From an uncultured Clostridiaceae bacterium (lineage in GTDB: Bacteria; Bacillota; Clostridia; TANB77; CAG-508): a stretch of DNA of 34,452 nt. Shown here piece after piece: positions 1 to 6,737 of the stretch (the stretch's first letter is position 1; every line of letters starts with the position of its first letter). The DNA lies in the NCBI GenBank assembly GCA_930990125.1, contig CAKNOI010000016.1, positions 1 to 34,452 of the forward strand, given 5' to 3'. The notes beneath the pieces are model-generated. The model was given only the letters and a program-made list of their open reading frames with translations, searched no databases and had not been told where the DNA came from. A program made the translations under genes and the position numbers.

Positions 1-19
1 ATAAAAATAAACTTGTGTT

Positions 20-505
20 TTATATCATGTTTTTTCTTAAAATTTCTGTTCTATCGTCTAACATTTTAATATCAGACCAAATTCCTTTTACATCATATTT
101 AATTTGTTTTACATCTTGTTTTAATTTTGCAGTATCTTCTTCTACTACATCTAGTCTAGCCTCTACTTTGTCTAGTCTTGCATTTACTTCGGCAAATCCT
201 TGTTGCATTTCTTCTCTTAGTTCTTGTTTCGTGCTTGCTATTTCTTCTCTTAGTTCCTGTTTGGTGCTTGCTATTTCTTCTCTTAGTTCTTGCTTTGTGC
301 TTGCTATTTCTTCTCTTAGTTCTTGCTTTGTGCTTGCTATTTCTTCTTTTAGCTCTTGCTTCGTGCTTGCTATTTCATTTCTTAGTTCTTGTTTGTTGCG
401 TTCCATTTCTTCTTTAAATTCTTGCATGCTTTGACTCATTTGCTCTTTAAATTCCTTAAATTGACAAAAAAAATCTTGCAAAATGGTATTAGTATTTTCT
501 TCCAT
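20..505 (-). CDS. coiled-coil protein with 11-residue (hendecad) repeats
   Basis: Hypothetical 161-residue cytoplasmic protein; I do not recognise a named family. There is no signal peptide or membrane segment. Residues 44-98 are five near-identical copies of the 11-residue unit EIASTKQELRE. The 11-residue period continues more loosely before (about 22-43) and after (about 99-150, with L, V and I at core positions), so nearly the whole chain should form one long charged helix. An 11-residue period favours a right-handed or straight coiled coil over the usual heptad type. The start is set by an AGGAGGTG ribosome binding site about 8 bases upstream, and a good promoter lies at 582-610. It is monocistronic, downstream of and separate from the glycosyltransferase pair. 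Function unknown; a structural, scaffold or DNA-associated role would be a guess. Confidence 0.75.
   Translation of the reverse strand: MEENTNTILQDFFCQFKEFKEQMSQSMQEFKEEMERNKQELRNEIASTKQELKEEIASTKQELREEIASTKQELREEIASTKQELREEIASTKQELREEMQQGFAEVNARLDKVEARLDVVEEDTAKLKQDVKQIKYDVKGIWSDIKMLDDRTEILRKNMI
212..376 (-). repeat. five tandem 33-bp coding repeats
   Basis: Five consecutive 33-bp units, each encoding the same 11 residues, with few base differences between copies. They lie wholly in frame in the coiled-coil gene, so copy number can change without a frameshift. Confidence 0.85.
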
Positions 506-581
506 ATCATACCACCTCCTATTGAAAAAATGTTTTTAGAAAAAATTATAATAAGAAAAGTATAATGTATAACTGACTATA

Positions 582-610
582 ACTATATATCCTTTTTTAC
601 ATTTTGTCAA
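582..610 (-). promoter_or_regulatory. promoter of the coiled-coil gene
   Basis: Read on the minus strand: TTGACA (605-610), 17-base spacer, TATAGT (582-587). The start codon is about 77 bases further on. Confidence 0.7.
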
Positions 611-620
611 TATAAAACCT

Positions 621-694
621 ATAAAAAATTTGTTACTGTTTTTCTATTGTTATGCCTATGTATTCTGTAATATTATTAAAATACAGTAACAAAT
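621..694 (-). terminator. long-looped inverted repeat, probable terminator of the glycosyltransferase pair
   Basis: A perfect 12-bp inverted repeat (ATTTGTTACTGT at 628-639, ACAGTAACAAAT at 683-694) lies ten bases past the stop of the family 39 gene. On the minus strand it is followed by TTTTTAT. The 43-base loop is unusually long for an intrinsic terminator. It ends just before the promoter of the next gene. Confidence 0.5.
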
Positions 695-703
695 CTCTTC
701 ATT

Positions 704-2227
704 TTATTCTTTTTCTAAGAGTAGAATATTATAAATGTAATTTTGATACTTGGTATCAAATCGAATTGGTCCTTCTACTATTCTTGTATCCTTTTTTGGA
801 AATTCATCATTATACATTCCCATATTTTCCGAATCGATGAGCCATATTCTACCATGATAATCTCTTAACACATCTTCATAATTATAGATAGTTTCCATCC
901 CTGGTCCATATGCCTTATACGCTTCTTCTACATCCCAATATGCTCCGTTATAAAAATACTGTTTATATTCTGGGAAAAAGGCTGCTATTACTCCTCCATT
1001 TCCAATATTGGAATATAAAATAATATCTCCTTCTTGCAAATTTTCTTCTAGATACTCTATTTGCTTCATATTACTACTATCATAATTAATTAAAATATTT
1101 TGTACATTGCTTGTAATTGCTAAAATACAAATAAGAGTAACAATTATAATTTTTAACCATTTTTTCTCTTCTTGTGCTATAAAATAAGCAAAAGTAAAAA
1201 TGTATAATCCTGTTAATACTAATAAATATCTTGCAAATAAAATTGGTCTAATAAGAGAAATGCAAAGCATAATACCAATAATTCCTAAATAAAGACCTAA
1301 AGATAAAATTCCCGGTTTCATTTCTATTTTTTGTTTTTTAGCTTTTATGATACGATATGCAATGTATACATACATCAAAATAGATGCTACTAATGCAATA
1401 ACTGTTGGTGCATTAAACGCAAACTGACTATCTAATTGCCTTACAAATTGGAAACTTAAAACTTGCACAAGTGTACTTAAATCTAATGTAATCCAAAATC
1501 CCCTGCCAACATGTATGATTTGCCCTATTAGGTACATAAGCCATGGTATGTATAGAAGAACTTGTAAAACAGCAAGTAGAATAAAGTTGCGAAGCATTGT
1601 TTTATCTTCTTTTCTATGCAAAATGAAGTAAATTAATAGCATTACGTTAATAACACCAGTAGTTACTAATGCATAATAATGAATAAAACAACATGCTATG
1701 CTAAAAATACCAAATAAAATAAGATTTTTAATCTTAAATTTTTTATCTGCATTTTCTTCTACATTTTTATATAAACGATATGCGTAAATAGCTACCAATG
1801 TAACAAATAAACAAGACCAAGAATACATTCTTATTTCTGCTGCATAAGTATTCATAACAGGTAAAAAGAATGCAAAGAAAGAAAACCAAAATCCTACTTT
1901 ATCACCAAAATCTTTACGAATATGGGTATATCCTAATATTCCTAAAATAGCAATTGCTACTACAGAAAATAATCGATACGCTATTACAGAATTACCAAAT
2001 ATAAGATAGATAATATGTAACATCCAATAATATAGTGCTGGATGGACATCATTTCCTGTAATGGTCCATATATCTGCAAAGGAATGTTTTGCTATTGCAA
2101 CAGAATAACTTTCATCAAACCAAATATCTTCATGAAATGCTGGTATAAATAGGAAAATAATTCCTACTATTAATAATACAATATGCCACTTTTGTAATGT
2201 CATTTTTTTATTTTTTTCTTTTTCCAT
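704..2227 (-). CDS. GT-C (family 39-like) membrane glycosyltransferase
   Basis: A 507-residue polytopic membrane protein of the ArnT/PMT-like class, which moves a sugar from a polyprenyl-phosphate donor to an acceptor outside the membrane. After the first transmembrane helix (about 14-32) comes the acidic DE pair of this class (D38, E39, in WFDESYSVA), then D60 with HP at 62-63 in the same external loop. About ten more hydrophobic helices follow to about residue 380, then a soluble C-terminal domain. The start is supported by AGAGG upstream. It lies 35 bases behind the GT2 gene and is probably cotranscribed. The GT2 enzyme may make a lipid-linked sugar that this enzyme uses (inference). The acceptor cannot be told from sequence. 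Confidence 0.8.
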   Translation of the reverse strand: MEKEKNKKMTLQKWHIVLLIVGIIFLFIPAFHEDIWFDESYSVAIAKHSFADIWTITGNDVHPALYYWMLHIIYLIFGNSVIAYRLFSVVAIAILGILGYTHIRKDFGDKVGFWFSFFAFFLPVMNTYAAEIRMYSWSCLFVTLVAIYAYRLYKNVEENADKKFKIKNLILFGIFSIACCFIHYYALVTTGVINVMLLIYFILHRKEDKTMLRNFILLAVLQVLLYIPWLMYLIGQIIHVGRGFWITLDLSTLVQVLSFQFVRQLDSQFAFNAPTVIALVASILMYVYIAYRIIKAKKQKIEMKPGILSLGLYLGIIGIMLCISLIRPILFARYLLVLTGLYIFTFAYFIAQEEKKWLKIIIVTLICILAITSNVQNILINYDSSNMKQIEYLEENLQEGDIILYSNIGNGGVIAAFFPEYKQYFYNGAYWDVEEAYKAYGPGMETIYNYEDVLRDYHGRIWLIDSENMGMYNDEFPKKDTRIVEGPIRFDTKYQNYIYNILLLEKE

Positions 2228-2262
2228 TCTTTTTCCTCTCTTTCTTAAAAAAAGAATTGACC

Positions 2263-3513
2263 CTAAATCAATTCTTTCTTTAATTCTGCTACTTCATCAA
2301 TTTTGATATCTCTTACATGATTGATTTTTTCCCATTTTGTATTTCTCTTAAATAGACATTTAAAATTAATTAGAAGCCAAGAACCTAAGAATAACGGATA
2401 ACATAGCAATCCCTTTATCATTGGTTTGATTGGTCTCTTATCTAATGTCATAATTAAAATAGCTGTTCCTATTGGTAATAAAAAGGTTGGTATTAAGTAG
2501 CGGAAGAAGTTAATCGCTAAATCTGCTGTTGTCATTCCATTTCCTAAATACATAATTACGTTTAACAATAATAGCACAAGTGTTAGTACAAACATTGGCA
2601 TACTACCTAAAATATATAAAAGTCCATCAAAATTCATTAATGTTTTATGTTCTTTTACTGCCACTGCTAATTTTTTTGTATACAATTCAATACATTGAAT
2701 ATGTCCCACTGTCCATCTGCTTCTTTGGGACCAACTTTGTTTAAATCCCACTGGTTGTTCATCATATACAATAGCATCGGTTGCCCAACCTAATTTTTTA
2801 CCTTTTATAATACGTTTTAAAGAAAACTCAATATCTTCCGTTAAGGTTTGTGTATCCCATCCATCTGGTTTTACAACATCAAAACGTACCATAAAACCGG
2901 TACCATTAATAAGTGGTGATAACCCTAGATTATATCTTGCCAAATGATAGAAACGATTCATAGTCCAGTAAAAGATAGCATACCCTGCGGTTATCCAACT
3001 ATCCGTTGGATTTTTAATATCTCTATAACCTTGAACCACATCTTCTCCTTGGCACAATTTTTTATTCATATTCTTTAAAAAATTAACATCTACAATATTA
3101 TCGGCATCAAAAATACAGAAAGCATCATAAGGAGCATCTTCTTCTATTTTTTGTTTTAAGAACCAATTTAAAGCATATCCCTTCGTTTTTTTAGAAGGGT
3201 CAAAACGTTCATACACAATAGCTCCTGCATTTCTTGCTACTTCTGCAGTATTGTCTGTACAATTATCCGCAATAACATAAATATCGTATAATTCTTTTGG
3301 ATAATCTTGTCTTTTTAAACTTTCTATTAAATTTACTACAACAGATTCTTCATTATGTGCTGGTATAATTGCCATAAATTTGTTATTCTTTTCTTCCAAA
3401 ATTGGTTTATCTTTTAGTTTTACTAAGGAACAAATACTTACCATTAATTGGTATAACCAAAAAATTGTAATAATCCAAACTAATGCTTGTTGAATAATAT
3501 ACAAATATTCCAT
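2263..3513 (-). CDS. membrane-bound family 2 glycosyltransferase
   Basis: A 416-residue processive-type GT2 enzyme of the NodC/IcaA/cellulose-synthase class. One N-terminal helix (about 5-30) precedes the GT-A domain. The domain shows PAHNEE (51-56), DADN (136-139, metal and nucleotide-sugar binding), TED (225-227, catalytic base region) and QRSRW (263-267, the QxxRW acceptor/translocation motif). Three or four C-terminal helices follow from about 290. Length and motif order are normal for the family. The start ATG follows GGAGAG, with promoter TTGCAA-17-TATAAT at 3569-3597. It is first in a two-gene unit with the family 39 enzyme. The likely substrate is an activated hexose or N-acetylhexosamine, but donor specificity cannot be read from these motifs. 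Confidence 0.85.
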   Translation of the reverse strand: MEYLYIIQQALVWIITIFWLYQLMVSICSLVKLKDKPILEEKNNKFMAIIPAHNEESVVVNLIESLKRQDYPKELYDIYVIADNCTDNTAEVARNAGAIVYERFDPSKKTKGYALNWFLKQKIEEDAPYDAFCIFDADNIVDVNFLKNMNKKLCQGEDVVQGYRDIKNPTDSWITAGYAIFYWTMNRFYHLARYNLGLSPLINGTGFMVRFDVVKPDGWDTQTLTEDIEFSLKRIIKGKKLGWATDAIVYDEQPVGFKQSWSQRSRWTVGHIQCIELYTKKLAVAVKEHKTLMNFDGLLYILGSMPMFVLTLVLLLLNVIMYLGNGMTTADLAINFFRYLIPTFLLPIGTAILIMTLDKRPIKPMIKGLLCYPLFLGSWLLINFKCLFKRNTKWEKINHVRDIKIDEVAELKKELI

Positions 3514-3568
3514 TTTTTCTCTCCTTCGTTTTTTCTATTCTTTCTCTATTTTATTCCTGTCCTTTTCT

Positions 3569-3597
3569 ATTATACTATTGGTTCTTATTTTTTGCAA
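3569..3597 (-). promoter_or_regulatory. promoter of the glycosyltransferase pair
   Basis: Minus strand: TTGCAA (3592-3597), 17-base spacer, consensus TATAAT (3569-3574), about 56 bases before the GT2 start codon. Confidence 0.65.
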
Positions 3598-3633
3598 CTT
3601 TCCTTATTATTTTTAAGAATTTATTAATAATTC

Positions 3634-5772
3634 TTATTGCTCTGCCTTCTCTTTTTCCTCTTCTTTTGCCTCTGCTTCTAGTGCTTTCATGCTCAAATTA
3701 ATCCTGCCTTGGTCATCAATATCGGTAACTTTTACCGTTATTTCATCACCTACAGCTAATACATCTTCTACTTTATCTATTCGTTTGCTAGAAATTTTAG
3801 AAATGTGTAATAATCCTTCTTTTCCATTTCCTACATCTACAAAAGCTCCAAATGGCATAATTTTAACAACCTTTCCTTCGTAGATACCTCCTGGCTCAAT
3901 TTCTCTTACAATATCTTCTATCATTTTTATTGCCTTTTTACTGCTTTCTTGGTCATTAGAATATACACATACTCTTCCATCTTCCTCAATGTCAATTTTT
4001 ACTCCAGTTTCTTCAATAATCTTATTAATTACCTTTCCACCAGTTCCTATAACCTCACGAATTTTATCTACTTTAATTTGCATCGTTTCAATTCTTGGTG
4101 CATATTTAGAAAGCTCTGCTCTTGGCTTATCAATTTGTTTTAACATTATTTCATCTAAAATATAGTCTCTTGCCACTTTGGTTCTTTCAAAAGCTTCTTT
4201 AATAATATCATAGGTTAAACCATCTACTTTAATATCTACCTGAATAGCTGTAATACCATCTTTAGTTCCACCCACTTTAAAATCCATGTCTCCAAAGAAA
4301 TCTTCTATTCCTTGAATATCGGTAAGCATTACGTATTCCTCTGGATTATCTGGATTGGTAATAAGTCCTGTAGAAATACCAGCTACTGGTTTTTTAATAG
4401 GAACACCAGCATCCATTAAAGCAAGGGTACTACCACAAATACTTGCCTGAGAAGTAGAACCATTAGAAGAAAGTACTTCTGATACCACACGAATGGCATA
4501 AGGGAATTCGTCTTCTGAAGGAAGTACAGGTACTAACGCTTTTTCTGCTAAAGCACCATGTCCTATTTCTCTTCTACCCGGTCCACGAGATGGTCTTGCC
4601 TCTCCTACAGAATAGGATGGGAAATTATATTGGTGCATATAGCGTTTGCTTTCCTCTGCATCTATGCCATCTAATACTTGTTCTTCGCTTTTCATACCTA
4701 AGGTAACAACAGACATTACCTGTGTTTGTCCTCTTGTGAAAATAGCACTACCATGTGTTCTTGGCAATACGCCTACTTCACAAGAAAGAGGACGTATTTC
4801 ATCTAGCTTCCTACCATCTGGTCTTTTATGCTCTTTAAAAATCATTTCACGAACACATTTCTTTTCCAAATCATGAATAGAATCTGCAATATTTCTTTTA
4901 TTTTCTTCTAGTGCTTCTTCTCCATGTTTTTCTACAAAGAAATTTTGAATATCTTCTGTTATTTTTTCAATATTCACATCTCTTGTCTCTTTATCTGGAG
5001 CTTGTACATCTTGGTACATTCTCTCTTTAAAGTTTTCTTCAATTTCCTTATATACTTCTTTATCCACTGCAAAAGATTTATATTCCATTTTTGGTTTTCC
5101 AATTTCTGCTTTTATGGCAACAATAAAATCACAAATTTTTTTAATTTCTACATGTGCTTTTTTTATTGCCTCTAGCATAATGTCGTTTGGAATTTCATCT
5201 GCCCCTGCCTCTATCATAGCTATTTTTTCTTTGGTACCTGCTACTGTTAAAGTAAGTTTGCTATTTTTTCTTTGCTCTTCGGTTGGGTTTAGGATAATAT
5301 TTCCATCCACATACCCTACATTAACAGCTGCTGTAGGACCACCAAAAGGAATATCGGAAATAGAAAGAGCACAAGAAGCACCAATCATAGCACATACTTC
5401 TGGTGAATTATCTTGGTCTACAGAAAGTACGGTAGCTACTACTACGGTATCATTTCTAAAATCTTTTGGAAAAAGTGGTCTTAGTGGTCTATCAATGGCA
5501 CGAGAAGTTAAAATAGCCTTATCAGAAGGTTTTCCTTCTCTTTTTTGAAAACTTCCTGGAATTTTACCAACCGCATATAACTTTTCTTCATAATCTACAG
5601 AAAGTGGGAAAAAATCTATATCCTCCTTTGGCTCTTTTGCCGCCGTAACATTTACCATTACAACGGTATCGCCGTATCTTACCACAACACTACCATTCGC
5701 AAGCTGTGCAATTTTTCCTGTTTCAATGGTTAATTTTCTGCCTGCTAATTCTGTTTCATAACTTTTAAACAT
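3634..5772 (-). CDS. pnp: polynucleotide phosphorylase
   Basis: A 712-residue 3'-5' phosphorolytic exoribonuclease that degrades mRNA using phosphate, normally as a trimer and often with other decay enzymes. Domain order is complete: a first RNase PH-like domain (about 10-140), a helical linker, the catalytic second RNase PH domain (about 320-540, with the acidic GDMDFKVGG motif), a KH domain (about 555-620, with IGTGGKVI as the GXXG loop) and an S1 domain (about 625-698). A short acidic/lysine-rich tail ends the protein. The ATG follows AGGAGG. It lies downstream of rpsO in the order common to bacteria, but a strong terminator separates the two, and a hairpin in the leader (5875-5921) could control expression. 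No anomalies seen. Confidence 0.98.
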   Translation of the reverse strand: MFKSYETELAGRKLTIETGKIAQLANGSVVVRYGDTVVMVNVTAAKEPKEDIDFFPLSVDYEEKLYAVGKIPGSFQKREGKPSDKAILTSRAIDRPLRPLFPKDFRNDTVVVATVLSVDQDNSPEVCAMIGASCALSISDIPFGGPTAAVNVGYVDGNIILNPTEEQRKNSKLTLTVAGTKEKIAMIEAGADEIPNDIMLEAIKKAHVEIKKICDFIVAIKAEIGKPKMEYKSFAVDKEVYKEIEENFKERMYQDVQAPDKETRDVNIEKITEDIQNFFVEKHGEEALEENKRNIADSIHDLEKKCVREMIFKEHKRPDGRKLDEIRPLSCEVGVLPRTHGSAIFTRGQTQVMSVVTLGMKSEEQVLDGIDAEESKRYMHQYNFPSYSVGEARPSRGPGRREIGHGALAEKALVPVLPSEDEFPYAIRVVSEVLSSNGSTSQASICGSTLALMDAGVPIKKPVAGISTGLITNPDNPEEYVMLTDIQGIEDFFGDMDFKVGGTKDGITAIQVDIKVDGLTYDIIKEAFERTKVARDYILDEIMLKQIDKPRAELSKYAPRIETMQIKVDKIREVIGTGGKVINKIIEETGVKIDIEEDGRVCVYSNDQESSKKAIKMIEDIVREIEPGGIYEGKVVKIMPFGAFVDVGNGKEGLLHISKISSKRIDKVEDVLAVGDEITVKVTDIDDQGRINLSMKALEAEAKEEEKEKAEQ

Positions 5773-5874
5773 AATTTACCTCCTAATTTATTCTATTTAG
5801 GAACAAAAAGCTTTTAAATTAGACGGTAACCTCTATTATCGGCACATGCAAACATTTACAGATAATACAAGCTA

Positions 5875-5921
5875 CTTCTATCTTAAAAGCATTTTCTTCC
5901 TAGTGTACTTTTAAATAGAAG
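5875..5921 (-). promoter_or_regulatory. stem-loop in the pnp leader
   Basis: Two arms (5875-5889 and 5908-5921) pair over 14 bp with one bulge and an 18-base loop, about 100 bases upstream of the pnp start. No T-run follows, so it is not a terminator. Known precedent: E. coli PNPase autoregulates through an RNase III-processed leader stem. A like role here is inference. Confidence 0.5.
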
Positions 5922-5964
5922 CTTTCAATAGCCTTTTTACTATTTAAAACCTATTCCAAGTTAG

Positions 5965-5992
5965 AAAAAAGGGCGCAAGATAGATAGCGCCC
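5965..5992 (-). terminator. rpsO terminator
   Basis: Minus strand: GGGCGC stem, 10-base loop, GCGCCC, then TTTTTT. It begins six bases after the rpsO stop codon and is one of the most GC-rich stems in the window. Confidence 0.9.
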
Positions 5993-5998
5993 ACATGA

Positions 5999-6262
5999 TT
6001 ATTTTCTTAATCCTAATTTTTCAACGATATCTCTATATCTTTGAATATCTTTTTTTGCTAAGTAGTTTAACAAATTTCTTCTAGAACCAACCATTTTTAA
6101 AAGACCACGTCTAGAATGGTTATCTTTTACATGAACTTTTAAATGCTCAGTAAGTTCGTTAATTCTTTCTGTTAAAAGAGCAATTTGAACTTCTGGTGAA
6201 CCAGTATCTTTTTCATCTCTACGATACTTAGCAATTACTTCTTGTTTTCTTTCCTTTGTCAT
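5999..6262 (-). CDS. rpsO: 30S ribosomal protein S15
   Basis: An 87-residue primary 16S rRNA-binding protein of the small-subunit platform. The sequence shows the conserved [12 protein letters not shown] and [20 protein letters not shown] segments. The open frame extends three codons further to a GTG at 6271, but that GTG overlaps the AGGAGG ribosome binding site. The ATG at 6262, eight or nine bases after AGGAGG, is therefore the true start and gives the usual family length and N-terminus (MTKERKQEV). Known in the family: S15 often represses its own mRNA through a leader structure. Here two candidate promoters lie upstream (6354-6382 and 6584-6613), and the distal one would give a leader of more than 300 bases. 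Confidence 0.97.
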   Translation of the reverse strand: MTKERKQEVIAKYRRDEKDTGSPEVQIALLTERINELTEHLKVHVKDNHSRRGLLKMVGSRRNLLNYLAKKDIQRYRDIVEKLGLRK

Positions 6263-6353
6263 CAAAGGCACCTCCTATATTTTTTCATTTGCCCTAAACT
6301 GAGAAAAAGCAGAGTCTAACCTTTTTCTAAGTCTAAGGTACTTTGCAAGTATT

Positions 6354-6382
6354 ATTCTACTACAAACAAAGGCAAAAAGCAA
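6354..6382 (-). promoter_or_regulatory. possible proximal rpsO promoter
   Basis: Minus strand: TTGCTT (6377-6382), 17-base spacer, TAGAAT (6354-6359), about 90 bases before the rpsO start. Confidence 0.4.
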
Positions 6383-6507
6383 GCGTTTTTGTGAAATTTC
6401 CGTTTTTAGGAAATTTATTCTTTTTTCTCTCTTTTTGCTTCTCTTTTCTCTATTTCTTCTTGCTTTTTTTATTTGCTCACTTTTCTCTTTCTTTGATTAC
6501 TGAAGTC

Positions 6508-6535
6508 CTTCTATTTCAGAAGACTTTTTTCTTCG
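6508..6535 (+). terminator. isolated terminator-like hairpin upstream of mutS2
   Basis: AAGTC-C-TTCT, loop ATTTC, AGAA-GACTT, then TTTTC on the plus strand: a 9-bp stem with one bulged C. No plus-strand gene lies before it, so it could end a small RNA, block antisense transcription, or be chance. Confidence 0.35.
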
Positions 6536-6583
6536 CAAGGTTTATTTTCAATGTTCTTCTTCCACAGAAGTTCTTCCTTTCTT

Positions 6584-6613
6584 ATTCTATTACTAACTCT
6601 TCCTTTTTGTCAA
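6584..6613 (-). promoter_or_regulatory. possible distal rpsO promoter
   Basis: Minus strand: perfect TTGACA (6608-6613), 18-base spacer, TAGAAT (6584-6589). It would give rpsO a leader of more than 300 bases with no open frame in it. Confidence 0.45.
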
Positions 6614-6679
6614 CTACTTTTTTCTTTTTTCCAAGTTATTGTTTCATGCTAGGTACGCATTTTAAGTCAGCAATAGGTA

Positions 6680-6708
6680 TTGCTATTTTTCTTGTTTTGT
6701 GAGATAAT
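6680..6708 (+). promoter_or_regulatory. mutS2 promoter
   Basis: TTGCTA (6680-6685), 17-base spacer, GATAAT (6703-6708) preceded by TGA, an extended -10 element. The start codon is 30 bases downstream. Confidence 0.6.
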
Positions 6709-6737
6709 TACAAGCGTTACAAAGAAAGGTGTTTACC

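Larger units (their letters stand above)
6263..6737. other. 475-bp intergenic region between divergent rpsO and mutS2
   Basis: No convincing gene in either direction; the longest plus-strand frame is an F/S/L-rich artefact of a pyrimidine-rich strand. From 6410 to 6650 the plus strand is strongly pyrimidine-rich. It holds candidate promoters for rpsO (6354-6382, 6584-6613) and for mutS2 (6680-6708), plus an isolated hairpin followed by T residues at about 6508-6535 on the plus strand. Confidence 0.6.

Noticed and set aside
212-376. Regular 33-bp repeats as a possible CRISPR array
   Set aside because: The units are contiguous without spacers and lie in frame in a protein gene with its own promoter and ribosome binding site.
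15-434. Plus-strand open frames rich in Leu and Ser opposite the coiled-coil gene
   Set aside because: They are the antisense of the repeats, without ribosome binding sites, and mirror the repeat period.
3604-3632. Hairpin after pnp (AAGAATT/AATTCTT) as a terminator
   Set aside because: The stem is weak and followed by A-rich rather than T-rich sequence on the minus strand.
6343-6702. 119-codon plus-strand frame between rpsO and mutS2
   Set aside because: The product is almost only Phe, Leu and Ser from a pyrimidine-rich strand; there is no ribosome binding site and it overlaps the promoters.
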